The translations under genes were made by a program, and so were the position numbers. From Owenia fusiformis (Eukaryota; Annelida; Polychaeta; Sabellida; Oweniidae): a stretch of DNA of 64,000 bases. Every line of letters begins with the position of its first letter. The first letter of the stretch is position 1. Positions 34,731-47,144 of the stretch are shown in pieces. Location: the NCBI GenBank assembly GCA_903813345.2, contig CAIIXF020000004.1, positions 22,321,985-22,385,984 on the forward strand, read 5' to 3'. The notes under the pieces are model-generated. The model was not told the DNA's origin, searched no databases, and worked only from the letters and a program-made list of their open reading frames with translations.

Positions 34731-35329
34731 CAATGTCGCAATGACATTTTTTCCTGATCTGGCAAATTAAATCATCAAATGAAAATAGTGAAAGGATGAT
34801 GTAAGGAGAACAGATATATAGATTATCTATCAGCGACTCAAGCCTCAGGATCTTGTTACCAATAAACAATAAAGTAGGGGGCCAATATTCCTTTCAGCCC
34901 AATCCCCCTCAAGTTATTTACTGAATTTACAAATTCACAATACAAATACACAATACAACCTTTGGAAATGAAGAAATAAAAAATAAAAATGTCAAGATCA
35001 ATTTTTCATCATGTTAAAGAAAAATCGAAAAATAGAGCTCTGTTACTTTTGGAATAGTGCAATGCAGTACAAAAATTATGGATTGGATTGCAGACCTTAG
35101 TTTTGCTTGGGGTTGGATAATGTAGTTATAATTATAAATCTGTGAAATAACGTACTGCTTGGATTGGCCAAAATTTAGCTGATCAAACTAGCAGGTGTTC
35201 ATTATTGAAAACATGGAAATCCATCCAGATTAATAAAATGGTACGAAAAAGTGTTCACATTGAGAGGTGTTCAGATTAGAGAGGTGTTCCGATATAAGGT
35301 TTTACTGTACATGTATTTTGCATACCTAC
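34731..35329. other. No gene; dispersed GTGTTCAGATT-type fragment
   Basis: At about 35231-35313 repeated GAGAGGTGTTC units lead into AAGGTTTTACTGTACATG. The same kind of sequence occurs near 50.64-50.83, 59.38-59.51 and 61.99-62.35 kb, so it is a dispersed fragment. The rest is AT-rich. Confidence 0.45.
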
Positions 35330-35437
35330 CTTTCTATACCCCAGTTGTTTACGAAATAGTCCCAGTCTGAATCTCAAAAATCTTTGCTTCAAAGAGTTTA
35401 AGTCAATGGGTAAGCTTAGTCTCTTCTTGAAATGCAT
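35330..35437 (-). CDS. Possible exon, unrecognised
   Basis: On the minus strand 36 codons from an ATG read MHFKKRLSLPIDLNSLKQRF then LRFRLGLFRKQLGYRK. They end exactly at AAAG|GTAGGT, a strong donor, phase 0. The frame stays open ~15 codons further upstream, into a tandem-repeat region. The peptide is strongly basic and leucine-rich. It may be a first exon, or an internal exon following the one at 41691-41813, which also ends in phase 0; the acceptor would be weak. Confidence 0.3.
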
Positions 35438-35449
35438 TGGACACTTGTT

Positions 35450-36400
35450 TTTGTGACACTTTAATCTAATGACACATTAGAGTTTTGACACATTAGTCTA
35501 GTGACATTTTTTGATATGCTTTAATCTAGCCTAGCTGATACTTTTTTCTTTGAATATCATCCAGATATGACACTTTATTCTTCATGACACTTAATGCTGG
35601 TGACACTTAATTCTTGTGACACATAATTTTAGTGACACTTAATTCTGGTGAAACCAATTATTGTTACTATAATCTTGCACTCCTAATTCCATTGACACTT
35701 GATCTTACACGTAAGTTTTCAGACATTTTTGACACATTATAATTTCAATACAATCCATTTGACACTTAATTCCTGACACTTAATCTGAGTCTCACCTCAT
35801 GGCACTAATTGCTATCCTTCATCTTAATGACACTTTAATCTTGTGACACTATAATCCTGTGACAGTTTCTTCTTGTGACACTTCATTAAAATAATAACAC
35901 TGTAATCCACAGTATAACACATTACATATAATCTATTTCAATTGCAAAATGTCTCCATGACAACTGACACTTTAATCATAGATTGTGAATATTTCTGATT
36001 TAGAAAGAATGTTGAATACAATTTCTCCAGTCCCAATGCATTGTAATGTAATTTCTATTGATATGACACACATTGTCTCCAAATAAATGAATATTGTCAT
36101 CAATGACACATCTGAATATTATCTCTAATGACACATGTGAATACTATCTCCAATGACACATGTGAATACTATCTCAATGACAAATGTGAATATTATCTCT
36201 AATGACACATGTGAATAATATATCCAATGTGCATGGATACTATCTCTAATGACACATGTGAATATTATTTCTAATGACACATGTGAATATCATCTCTACT
36301 GACACATATGAAATTGCAGCAATGACACATGTGAATTTCATCTCTAATGACACATGTGAATATTGTCACAAATGACACACATGAATCTCTGGCAATATCC
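35450..36400. repeat. TGACACTTAATCT and ATGACACATGTGAATATT arrays
   Basis: Two related minisatellites: an irregular GTGACACTTTAATCT array to about 35990, then a ~25 bp ATGACACATGTGAATATTAT plus CTCTA array at about 36085-36390. Both share TGACACA/TTT. Confidence 0.8.
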
Positions 36401-36884
36401 ATGAATTCTCCTCATTCATAGATAAATAAAATCTTAATCCACAAATTTCATTACGATCAATGTTCTTGCGCTTGCCTCCCTAGGGGCAATAATTGGAACG
36501 GGCACCTCATATAATTTAGAATGTTGTACTTGGCCTCATTGCAAGTAATCCATCTTTAAAATACACCAAACATATTTCTGAAATATCCTGTTCTTAGAAT
36601 TAAAGATTTCTGTTTATTGTCTGGTAGAATACATTCCTCTTTAACACCTGTATCCTCTCAATCTTTTTGTTAACTTTTTAACCAATTTAGATCTGTCCAA
36701 TTCCTTGATATTTTCCTAACTCACTCACTAACTCTCTCTTGCATTTTGAAACCTGAGTACTGAGGTACTTTGAATAATTTTAAATAATATGATGTCACTT
36801 ATATTCCATAATCCAGAGAGATGAAATGATTAGGAGAATGTTAGTCTGTATAATATCATATTGTACTATTCCCTGGAAAAATAT
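36401..36884. other. Nothing recognised
   Basis: AT-rich DNA; a short GC-richer patch at 36470-36510 has no frame. Confidence 0.45.
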
Positions 36885-37066
36885 ACGTCTGCTCATAGTT
36901 TTGCTCGATTCACTCTGTAAATTTTGAATAAAGTGTCTCATTTTCTGACATTTCCATATGATTTAGAGTGTTGACTACATGCCTGTCTATTTTATTCCTG
37001 GTTAATTTCATTCATTTCCACTCTATTTTACATTTCAAAACATGACCACCATGCATGGCATTTCAC
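36885..37066 (+). repeat. Family A copy with 5' ACGTCTGCT end
   Basis: TACGTCTGCTCATAGTTTTG to CATGACCACCATGCATGGCA; a near full-length copy. Confidence 0.75.
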
Positions 37067-37304
37067 TTTAGGCAGATGTAATGAACAGTATGTATCAATC
37101 CCATCAGGCTTTAGACCTGACAATGAAATATTCAATGTTGATTGGCTAATACTCATCATGTGATATGTATATGTCTCACTTAAAATGAAAATATTTATGT
37201 TTAAAGATCTATATTTGGTAACACCTTTTTCATGATTTGTTTTTCTATAAACATCTACCTTAATAGCATTTTCATTCAAAAATAGTTTATTAATTCAAAA
37301 TCAA

Positions 37305-37430
37305 TTTGCCTATTTCACTCGATTTCTCTCTCAAATTTGTGTGTGTGTTGACTTCGTGCCTGTTTACTAATTATTCCTTGCTTATTTCACTCTTTTTCAC
37401 TTTATTTTACACTTCAAACATGACTCCTAC
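37305..37430 (+). repeat. Family A copy with internal deletion
   Basis: ATTTCACTCGATTTCTCTCT is joined to TTGACTTCGTGCCTG; the middle ~40 bases are lost. Confidence 0.65.
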
Positions 37431-38234
37431 TTTCCGTTCCAATTCATCACAAATTGGAAAACAAAAAGACGCATGACATTATGCTTGGCAAGATTATAAG
37501 CATAAAGTCATCTTGCTTTTATTCTATTACTATCAATTCTCCATTTTTCAATAACAAAGCACGTTGACAGCTTTCCTCTTGTGGCAAGGTTATCAGTTAA
37601 ATTAAATGTCACCTTGCGGTTATTATTGCATCAAGTCATGTCGTTGAGCATACTACATCAACCAATCTATCTCAATATTGAGACCGAGAAAGCGACCAAA
37701 ACCAGGAACAAAGAGGGAGATGCCTATTAGAAGGGGGGTGGGAGGGGTGCGATGGATGCCACTATCAATTTCTCTTACATTTACCTTTTCATTCTCAAAA
37801 ACCCCCAGATTGCAGAAAATAATCTAAAAAGTTCAAAATTTTCTCAGTCCCTCTAGGAAATAATGCTTTCCTTCGCCTACTAAGTTTCCCGATTCAACAA
37901 ACCTAATTTTACAAGTACCAATGAAGAGTAAACCTCACCTCTTACACAACTGAGAATTAATTAAAAAACAGATGCAACTGTTAAGCGTGGAAAGAATATG
38001 TATTCCACCTGTAGGGTAGGATAGTTAACTCTATTAGGTTAAAATGTAGGTACTAGGGGAATTTAAGTCGCATAGCTATTTTGGGACTATTTCATAGACA
38101 ATTAAAGATCGGATGCTTTATTTTTGGAACTCAAGCTATGCTGGAAATCCATTGTGATAACCACGCCTCCTTTGTCTTAAGACTTTCCAAAGTGGCTCTC
38201 GCAAACGATAGACAAGATTTGAGGATTGACGAGA
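37431..38234. other. No gene recognised
   Basis: AT-rich DNA with a G-rich patch near 37731-37750. Nothing else supported. Confidence 0.45.
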
Positions 38235-38400
38235 CATAAACATGCAAATGTCACCACCAGACAAGGTGACAAGGCCATTAACATGCAAATGTCACCACCA
38301 GTCATTTGATACAGACACCGAACATGAACTGCCGAACACCATCAACAAAAAGATGAAGACCATAATAACAATATGTCAACACTTCTGGCATGACATAACC
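38235..38400 (+). repeat. Family B copy with duplicated start
   Basis: The ACATGCAAATGTCACCACCA head occurs twice 44 bases apart before the rest of the family (ATACAGACACCGAACA, ATAACAATATGTCAAC). Confidence 0.65.
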
Positions 38401-38439
38401 AGAACAACGGCAACGCCAAAGCGTAGCGAATCCCATCGA

Positions 38440-39540
38440 ACAGCCATAGATGGCATTTTTACAAACAAAGTATATAGCAAAAATGGCAGGCATTTTTCAA
38501 AATGGCCGCCTTCTACCAAAAGTGTCATTAGACCATTTGCCATACTTATAGTATTAATATACCAAATATGAACAAAATCGCTCTATTACTTTTCGAGTTA
38601 TAGTAAAATACGTTAAAATGGTGGCCATTTTGAAAAATGGCCGCCTTCTACCAAAAGTGTCATTAGACAGTGTGCCATGCTTACAGTATTCACATACCAA
38701 ATATGAACAAAATCGCTTCACTACTTTTCGAATTATTATAAAATACATTAAAATGGCGGCCATTTTTCAAAATATTTTTCAAAATGGCCACCTTCTACTT
38801 AAAGTGTCATAGGATAGTGTGTCATGCTTTTAGCATTCACATACAAAATATGAACAAAATCGATCCACTACTTTTCGAGTTACAGTAAAATACGTTAAAA
38901 TGGCGGCCATTTTGAAAAATGGCCACCTTCTACCAAAAGTGTCATTAGACAGTGTGCCATCCTTATAGTATTCACATACCAAATATGAACAAAATCGCTT
39001 CACTACTTTTCGAGTTATAGTAAAATAGGTTAAAATGGCGGCCATTTTTCAAAATGGTGGCCATTTTTTAAAATGGCCACCTTTTACCAAAAGTGTCTTT
39101 AGACAGTGTGCAATGTTTATAGTATTCACATACCAAATATGAACAAAATCGCTCCACTACTTTTCGAGTTACAGCAAAAATCATAAAATAACGAGTAAAG
39201 GCCGCCATTTTTCAAGATGGCTGCCATGTGCTTCTTTAATATCTACATTTCTAGCTTTATTAATGTCCTATATAATTTTTTTACATCTAAAACATATTGC
39301 TATTTCAGTTTTACATATTGCACCTAAATTACTGTAAATTCGGCACTAAAATGGCCGCCATTTTGAAATGAGCGGCCATTTTGAATATCGGCTTTCGAGC
39401 AGAACTTCTACCCCCATAGGTTATATGTGTACAAAATATGAACAAAATTGGGCCAACGGTATTTGAGTTATTGCCCGGACGGACGGACGGACGGACAGAC
39501 GGACAGACGGACAGACGGACGGACGGAGGCGTTCCCTATA
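38440..39540. repeat. ~140 bp ATGGCCGCC tandem array with CGGA tail
   Basis: About five units each contain AAAATGGCCGCCTTCTACCA, AAAGTGTCATTAGACAGTGT, CATACCAAATATGAACAAAA and CTACTTTTCGAGTTATAG. The array ends in a CGGA/CAGA simple repeat (39477-39527) and TTCCCTATATCCC. The short frames on both strands are translations of the unit. The layout matches the element at 1-623. Confidence 0.85.
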
Positions 39541-40851
39541 TCCCTCCGAACTTCGTTCGATGGGATAATAAGAGGGAGCCTTGTGAACCAGAATGCTGAA
39601 AACCCAATCAAAGTCTCTCTGTTCTGTTCTAAAGAAAGTTTGATTGGGTTGCAGGAAATCTAAATAAATTAATTATAAAATCTCTACTCGAGCATGAAAC
39701 CAAAGCTGTGTTTTTACCTATATTCAGCTGGAGAATAACGTTAGTTAACTGATGCCTTAATCCATTTTGGGATCAACAGCCTGTGGTACAATAACTCTTG
39801 AAGTATTCCTTCTCAAGCATTAGATAATACTGAGGGAGTCTGTTATTGTGCCATGAATTCATCTCGAATAAGGGTGGTCCATGAAAAAATCATAAAACCA
39901 TGTGTTGAACAAAAAACCTAGACCAGGTGAGAAATATTGGGTATTGCCCACCCGGTTGATATAAAGTATTATTATCCACCTTGTCTAGATACTAAAATCT
40001 GATTGGTTCTAAGCTGTTGGTAATTTGGCCATATCTGACCAATATTTTACTTTGTTCGTTAGGTGGAATAATTAAACACAGGTGTATTGGAAATAGAGGA
40101 CTATATTTCCATGGTGCTGTTTATGCAATAAAACAACACATTTTCTCAAATCATCAGGGTACTTTCGTTAACTGCATTAAAGAGTCTCGTTAAGTGCATT
40201 AAAGAGTCTTGTTAAGTGCATTTTAAAGAGTTTCCTTTCAGGAATCACTTGAGAATATTGTATTTTATCTGCTTGGCTGTTTTCAGCTTTAGCGTAAATA
40301 TATCTTTCTCTCTATATTTTGAAAGAACCAGTGGCTTATTATCTTGCATTTAAACAGTTTAAAGTGTTAATCTGTTAATACAGCATTACCAATGAAATTC
40401 ATGATTTTAAACAATAAAAACAACAAAATAAGAATGGGTGCCATGTCATTCTATGAGTTCTAACAAAAAATGGGGATGGGGGATGAAGTGGGGAATAGGG
40501 ATTAGGGATGTCTTCTTCCAATCCTTTAGTAAAACAAATCATTTGGCCCATTGATCCGCAGATAATTGAATAAAAATAAATGAACTTATAAAAACATCAG
40601 AATTAGCATATGAAAGGGCGAGGGGGAGTGGGGAATAGGGAGTGGGGAGGTCTACTTCCAATCCTTCAGTAAAACAATTTCCTTAGCATTGATCTACAGA
40701 TAATTGATTCATTTCTTGTATCACTAGCTGATATGGCTTTTCAATCAAATATAATGATAACAAAATCAATCGTAATTATATCAAGATTTTGACACCATCT
40801 GATCATCTTACCATTCAATAACATCCAAGGAGTAAAATTATTGGAAGAATT
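39541..40851. other. No gene; small direct repeats
   Basis: A threefold AAGAGTCTCGTTAAGTGCAT repeat lies at 40166-40232. A ~90 bp block is duplicated at 40471-40562 and 40616-40704 (GTGGGGAATAGGGA, ACTTCCAATCCT, TAAAACAA). A degenerate family A copy lies at about 40301-40382. Confidence 0.55.
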
Positions 40852-41003
40852 GTTTTGAAATGCAAAATATGTGAGAAATTAGTGGAATCAGCAAGGAATA
40901 AAGTAAACAGGCATGTAGTCAACACTCTAAGTTGTATAGGAATGCAAGAAAATCAGACACTTCATTCAAATTTTAGAGAAAAATTGAGCGAAATAAGCAA
41001 GGA
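40852..41003 (-). repeat. Family A copy, reverse
   Basis: TTTTGAAATGCAAAATATG to AATTGAGCGAAATAAGCAAG; close to consensus in its core. Confidence 0.75.
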
Positions 41004-41160
41004 AAACAAGAAATTCATTCACTGGTTTATCTATGTAGAGATAACAAACCATAAATGCACTTTAACACAATCTTCCAAATTCCACATCAAAATAATTGAA
41101 ATGATGAATATGAGAAAAATGTCTATTCCCTTGTCATCCTTTTCTCCCTAAAATATTGTT

Positions 41161-41295
41161 TGCTCATCCTTATTCCACTCTTTTTTGAATGAAGCGTCTT
41201 ATTTTCTTGCATTTCTATACAATTTAGAATGTTGATTTCATGCCTTTTTACTTAATTCCATGTTGATGCCACTCTTTCAACTCTATTCTATAGAT
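41161..41295 (+). repeat. Family A copy, rearranged head
   Basis: TGCTCATCCTTATTCCACTC is joined to TTTTTTGAATGAAGCGTC and continues to the tail; the usual CTCTCTAAAA block is missing. Confidence 0.65.
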
Positions 41296-41690
41296 AGAAA
41301 ATTAGATATATACCCTCGGAAATCAATATCCATAATACAATTTAGGTTTCCATCTATTGTGAATTCTGAATCAGAAATTCATACAAAAATGCAGATAAAT
41401 GCAGAAACTGAAAATATAGTCAAACCTGTATAAATGAAAACAAGAAATTGTTACTGTTGAAGTAAACATGCTTTCCTGCTCACAAGTAGAGTTGTATCAT
41501 CTGAAAATAATTTGACTTCTCTCATCTAAAAAGAGTTTTATTTAACACGCCTTCAATGAGAATTAAATGCAGCAATTCATACCCGGAGAAAGTGTCATCT
41601 ACCCATATACATGGACTTGACTGGGGGGGGGGGGGTATGGGGTAACTGAGAAAATGAATAGAAATAACACATTTCTTGAACAATACTAAC

Positions 41691-41813
41691 CCGATTCCGT
41701 CTCCATGTGACAACCATCCCAGCTGCCACTAACATCATTGACAAATTATCAATCACTAAAACTTCCGCTTTTTGTCTACGCCACAACTCTTTATCCCAAT
41801 CCCGGGCGGCCAT
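41691..41813 (-). CDS. Candidate first exon of unrecognised spliced gene
   Basis: On the minus strand an ATG in excellent context (CAAAATGGCC) opens 41 codons, MAARDWDKELWRRQKAEVLV then IDNLSMMLVAAGMVVTWRRN and R. They end exactly at CGG|GTTAGT, phase 0. The first 60 bases are CpG-rich (GCCCGGGATTGG) against AT-rich flanks, as at many invertebrate start exons. The hydrophobic run VLVIDNLSMMLVAAGMVV, followed by TWRRNR, could be a core beta/alpha segment or a short membrane helix with basic end. The family was not recognised. Downstream exons should lie below 41.69 kb. Confidence 0.5.
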
Positions 41814-42091
41814 TTTGATATTGTGGATACATGTTAATGTCGATGAAGACTAGTCAGAAATACTTTACTCCATAAGTATTTCAGTTCTTCCGCAAACTGT
41901 CACTTTGCAACCATTTTTTTTCTTTTTTCCGAGCACACATTCACATTAATTTAGATTAGGCATAACATTTAAAGGCGCATTGTCACAAGTATTTTTTTTA
42001 ATAGTTCTTTTCTCAAACATAGGTGTCAGACGGTCTTTTAGTCAAATACAAATTTCTTTTTATGATCCCTACATGATCTCCTGATGTAAAA

Positions 42092-42290
42092 ATGGGAATA
42101 TTTCCGTCTGCTTAATACCCATGCATTATGGGAATATTTTTGTCTGCTTAATACCAATGCATTATGGGTATATTTCTGTCTGCTTAATACCAATGCATTA
42201 TGGGTATATTTCTGTCTGCTTAATACCAATGCATTATGGGTATATTTCTGTCTGCTTAATTTCAATGCCTTATGGGTATATTTCTGTGAT
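42092..42290. repeat. ~40 bp tandem repeat with GTCTGCTTAAT
   Basis: Five copies of TTCTGTCTGCTTAATACCAA plus TGCATTATGGGTATA. The GTCTGCT motif is also the left end of family A, and a diverged pair of units occurs at 44368-44430. Confidence 0.85.
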
Positions 42291-42589
42291 TAGTCAATAT
42301 TTTCAAATGTTCCCAAATAATGTATAACACCATTGTATACATTTCATATTATGGTTAAACACATGGTCTTCCTGGGAATTCTGAATTTTGGCAACTAACT
42401 TCAATAATATCACTACTGTATGAAAGATGTCATTTATGATATTAATGCTTTAAGAAGCAAATTGCATGTTCCTAAATATGTGATGTTAAAAAGATGTCAC
42501 TGTTAAACTACTGATCCAAGGCAGACCTGTTTAGGAACTGAACTACAAGCCTAATGAGTGCATCACATTGCATGGATAGAATGCAACAG

Positions 42590-43400
42590 ATCCAATGAGT
42601 ACAGAACTAAAGAGTGTATGCTACAAGTCTAATGAGTGCATCACAATACAGTAGAATACAATACAGATCCAATGAGTTCATAATGTATATCCAATAATTG
42701 TGTAGTGCCACTATATCCAATGAGTGTACAAATACAGTTTAATAAAAATATAGATCAAACAATAAGTCCTCTATCCAATGAGTATACAGTCAAGACTGAT
42801 CCACTGAGTGTATCACCAATCCAATGAGTATACAGTAAAGACTGATCCACTGAGTGTATCACCAATCCAATGAGTATACAGTAAAGACTGATCCACTGAG
42901 TGTATCACCAATCCAATGAGTATACAGTAAAGACTGATCCACTGAGTGTATCACCAATCCAATGAGTATACAGTAAAGACTGATCCACTGAGTGTATAAT
43001 ACAGATCAGGTGAGTATATATATACAGATTATATGATCCTAGCCCTATGCATCCAATGAGTGAACATCTTATATTCAATGAGTGAACACCTTATTTTTAA
43101 TGAGTGCATATTGTGTATCCAATATGTATATATAGTGTATCCAATGAGTGCATACTATATATTCAATGAGTGTATATTATATATTCAACAATGAGTGTAT
43201 ATTATGTATCCAATATGTGTATATGACATATCCAATGAGTGTATATTATATATCCTATGAGTATATATCACATTTCCAATGAGTATATATCAAGCATCAA
43301 ATGAGTGTTTCATGTATGTAATAAATATATCCAATGTATCCAATGAGTATATATTATCTATCCAACATCTGTCTGTATCAAATGAGTAGATGTGACATAT
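42590..43400. repeat. ATCCAATGAGTGTA arrays
   Basis: A precise 44 bp unit (CCAATGAGTATACAGTAAAG plus ACTGATCCACTGAGTGTATC) is repeated about five times at 42773-43000. It is flanked on both sides by looser ~20 bp ATCCAATGAGTGTATA units. Confidence 0.85.
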
Positions 43401-43786
43401 CCAATAGGTATAACAATATTCGAGCGAACTTCATCAATCAAACTTCCAACATGATTACATCAAAATCACAATATATGGAAAATCTCAGATAGTGATGATT
43501 ATAACAATTCTCCGCAGCATGTTCAGATTAGCTTCATATAATCTGGAATTCCTATTATACATCAGGTATCATATACCCTTTGCCATAACAGTCCACTGTC
43601 CCACACTCTCAATACTTTAGATGAACCACTGAACCAATCACAGCCTGCTGTTACTATTTTATGATTTTCTGAATAACTGTTTGTTTATATAATTTGGGTA
43701 TAATTTCTGAGATGTTTCACTGCTCATAGATTTCATCAATGCTCTCTGATTGGTTCAAGGCAAAATTGTTGATTTTTCTTTTCTAG

Positions 43787-43919
43787 TCAGAGGATGATGT
43801 GCATTCTGATGAAACCAGGGAAGGATAGCAGCGCTCCTGTTAGAGAACAAGCCATCAAATTATTACATGATAAGTCTACAGCATTCAGACCTCAAAATAC
43901 GGCTATTTTCCTCCTTCAT
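43787..43919 (+). CDS. Possible exon, unrecognised
   Basis: A strong acceptor (TTTTTCTTTTCTAG) precedes 44 open codons: QRMMCILMKPGKDSSAPVRE then QAIKLLHDKSTAFRPQNTAI and FLLH. The donor would be CAT|GTACAG, which is mediocre; otherwise the frame closes at TAA 21 bases later as a terminal exon. A further possible exon (44051-44138, ending CAG|GTATGG) has two open frames and was not called. The family was not recognised. Confidence 0.3.
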
Positions 43920-45242
43920 GTACAGTCAACTTTAATGTAAAAATGATATATTAAATAGAAGCATGATATTCTCCTTTGGTTGAAGTTTTGCCTCATATAC
44001 TCACTAATTTGCCTCACTTTTGTTTTACTACAATGTGTGTTATGTCTTAGATCTGTTTCGCATTACACATCACTGAACATAATGTATTGTGCAGAATTTC
44101 TTGGATCTGCTATGAATTACACGTCACTGAACTCACAGGTATGGAGGTTAATCTTTTTCACATGCTCAGTCTCAATGTAAAGTGAGTCTATAAAATAAAT
44201 CCTAAATGTATATCTTTATATATGATAACAAATCCCTTTATATTTTGATCCTGATCCAATTTGATCCAATTTAATCCTTTCCTAGATTCCAAGAATATTG
44301 AGTCTTTCTGTGAAGTTAGAATTCATATGTGATTATATTTATTACATAATAAAATTGATATCCAAATCCGTCTGCTTTGTTCCAATGCATTATGGGAATC
44401 TTTCCATCTGCTCTGTTCTAATGCTAGCCTTGCCCAAGTCAGTCTCTTTTACTTATCTTAATTTCTATTATGAATAATGGGTATATTTTGTAGTTATTTC
44501 TTATAATGTCACCTTTGAATATTCAATATGATTGTTTATATCCCATATTTATTATGGGTAATTTTCATCATGTGATATATTTCAATCAATAATAATTGTC
44601 AATCTATCCATAATCATTCATCTGAAACTGAACTTAATCTGCGATAATATATCACTTTCTATTTCAATCTCGATCGTGTTCGATCCCATTCGATCCTGAT
44701 TGATAATCAACTGACGGAGATCGGATCTTGTTGTGATTCAACACATCCTTATATAAATCACTGTCTAAAGTCTCATTTTCCAAAGATCTTTATTTATAAG
44801 ATCCTTCCCATGCTATCATCGACACGCTGAATGAACTCATTTTATTTATGCATCTATCTGTTTCTTTTATTACGTTCTTCATGGTCAATAATGTGAACTA
44901 AATTACCCAAACTCATAAAAATACAAATTATCTGAAGTTATATTTCAAAATTTTGAAATATTTCTTTAATAAGATTTCAAATTGAAGATTCTGGTTCATA
45001 GTGTTTATTTCAAATTTCAGTTTCTCTTATTTAAATCATATCTCTTTTGCCTCATCTTTTTGTCTTTGTCTCTGTTTTTTCACTTTCGTTAGTATTGGTT
45101 AAAACCTAGGTGTCCGTATCATTCATTATTTTCCGTGTGAAATTGAAAACGAAGCTGTATTTTCTTGTTTTCTAATTCACTTTCTGACTCTTATTGCGTG
45201 TAACTCCAAATTGACACAAATCATCTCCCTCTTAAAAAGTTA
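43920..45242. other. No supported gene
   Basis: AT-rich DNA. It contains a 45 bp imperfect duplication at 44050-44138 (ATTACACATCACTGAAC / ATTACACGTCACTGAAC) and a stray pair of GTCTGCT units at 44368-44430. Confidence 0.45.
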
Positions 45243-45412
45243 ACAATGGCCATGTCAACAAATTCAAAATTTCTCAAGAAATAGAGAAATTAGCAAGAAA
45301 TCAAGTAAACACCAACAGAGTTCATATACTAAATTATATAAAAATGCTTTAAAATGAGACACTTTAGTCAAATTATAGAGAGATATGCGTGAAATAGATA
45401 CAAGCAGACGGC
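45243..45412 (-). repeat. Family A copy, reverse, with AAGCAGACGG end
   Basis: A diverged body ends with GAAATAGATACAAGCAGACG. Confidence 0.65.
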
Positions 45413-45555
45413 TTTCTCGTTCCGTTCAGATTGAGAGACGACACTTATTGCCCTATAGTATAATCCAATTCTTCATTCAATATCACGCTTTTCAATGCAG
45501 TAATCCTCATTGATACGGGATCACCTTTCCCACGACAAAAAATGATTTTTCATCT

Positions 45556-45716
45556 CACATATTCGATGCTATTTCTCTTTAAAATTTGAATGAAGTGTCT
45601 GATTTTCTTGCATTTCTGTATAACCTAGAGTGTTGACTACATGCCTGTTTATTTTATTCCTTGCTGATTTCAATCTTTTCTAGTCTATTTTGCAATTCAA
45701 GTTATGGCCACTATTA
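45556..45716 (+). repeat. Interspersed family A copy
   Basis: CTATTTCTCTTTAAAATTTG to CAATTCAAGTTATGGCCAC. A weak reverse copy follows at about 45815-45920. Confidence 0.75.
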
Positions 45717-45920
45717 CTTTTTATCATGACAAAAGATCACCTTTGTAAATGAGGTTCTCTAAAGCAGACAATCTTGTCCTAGAATGTTCTAATTTAAAAA
45801 ACTGCCATATCTAATGTTACGATTGTTAAAAACTCAAAATAGAGTGAATAATAAGGAGTGGACCAACAAGGAAAAAAATAAACAGACAAACACTCAACAT
45901 ATTGTATACAATTTGTACAA

Positions 45921-46339
45921 TAGCATACAATACTGGTTTGAATTGAAAATTGATTTTGATATATTCTTTACAATCTCCATGGAATTACAAACAAAGACAG
46001 CCTTATTTTGTTAGAATATTCAATTAAGAAAAATTGGAAATATGTCTTATCTTTATGTGTGTGTTATTAAAAGATGTAGAATCAATACTGTTTGTTTAGC
46101 CTATAATGATAGAGATAGACATAAAAAGAACAACTCGGGTGATTGTAGCTTTCATATTGAAGGGAGATTACAGAATAGCCAAAGAAGCAAATTCAAAAAA
46201 TTCAATTAGGGTCGTTACACAATCTCCTGTGGGAGATATTTAGATCATACAATCAATGATAAAAGAATAGTATGATTGACAACATTGAAATCCCATATAA
46301 GATATATTTATTTAAAATCCATATAAGTTAAATTATGGG
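45921..46339. other. Nothing recognised
   Basis: AT-rich stretch before the 30 bp minisatellite. Confidence 0.4.
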
Positions 46340-46865
46340 TCGTGGCTCCTGCAGCTAGTAGGGGCATAAACATCCCAGCTGCAGCTAATAGGGGCATAAA
46401 CACCACAGCTGCAGCTTATAGGGGCATAAACATCATAGCTGCAGCTAGTATGGGCATAAATATCACAGCTGCAACTAATAGTGGCATGCATGAACATCAT
46501 ATCTGCAGCTAAAAGGGGCATAAACACCACAGCTACAGCTAATAGGGGCATAAACATCGCAGCTGCAGCTAATAGGGGCATAAACACCACATCTACAGCT
46601 AATAGGGGCATAAACACCACATCTACAGCTAATAGGGGCATAAACATCACGACTGCAGCTAAAAGGGGCATAAACACCACAGCTGCAGCTAATAGGGGCA
46701 TAAACATCATGGCTGCAGCTAAAAGGGGCATAAACACCACAGCTGCAGCTAAAAGGGGCATAAACACCACAGCTGCAGCTAAAAGGGGCATAAACACCAC
46801 AGCTGCAGCTAAAAGGGGCATAATCATTACAGCTGCAGCTAAAAGGGGCATAGAGATAACAGCTA
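46340..46865. repeat. 30 bp CAGCTGCAGCTAATAGGGG minisatellite
   Basis: About 17 copies of ACAGCTGCAGCTAATAGGGG plus CATAAACACC, with AAAAGGGG replacing AATAGGGG in the right half. The 30 bp unit is a multiple of 3 and lacks stops in several frames, so frames of 130-172 codons exist on both strands. They are alanine/cysteine-rich period artefacts. Confidence 0.9.
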
Positions 46866-47144
46866 CAATGTGTCAATATATGTTATCCAATGACCACAGA
46901 GTAATTTATGGAAATACTTTATCTGAGAAAGTCTGTTTTACATCTTTCAAGGGCAGATTTACTTGAACTATTTCATAAGAAATAACTAGGTTCAATACTG
47001 AAAATGATATAATCTTGAAATGGTAGAGCATCAAATTGATTATCCCATCTTGCCTAAAGCCACAGTGGCCCTCTCCCTATACAGCTCATCTTTACAAGGA
47101 GTTGAAGAATGTCTGCTGAGAGGGATCCAAATCTTGATGAGACT

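Noticed and set aside
44051-44138. Plus-strand exon ending CAG|GTATGG
   Set aside because: Two reading frames are equally open, and the segment is an imperfect internal duplication.
46333-46966. Frames of 130-172 codons on both strands
   Set aside because: They run through a 30 bp minisatellite whose period is a multiple of three; the residues simply repeat every ten positions in several frames at once.
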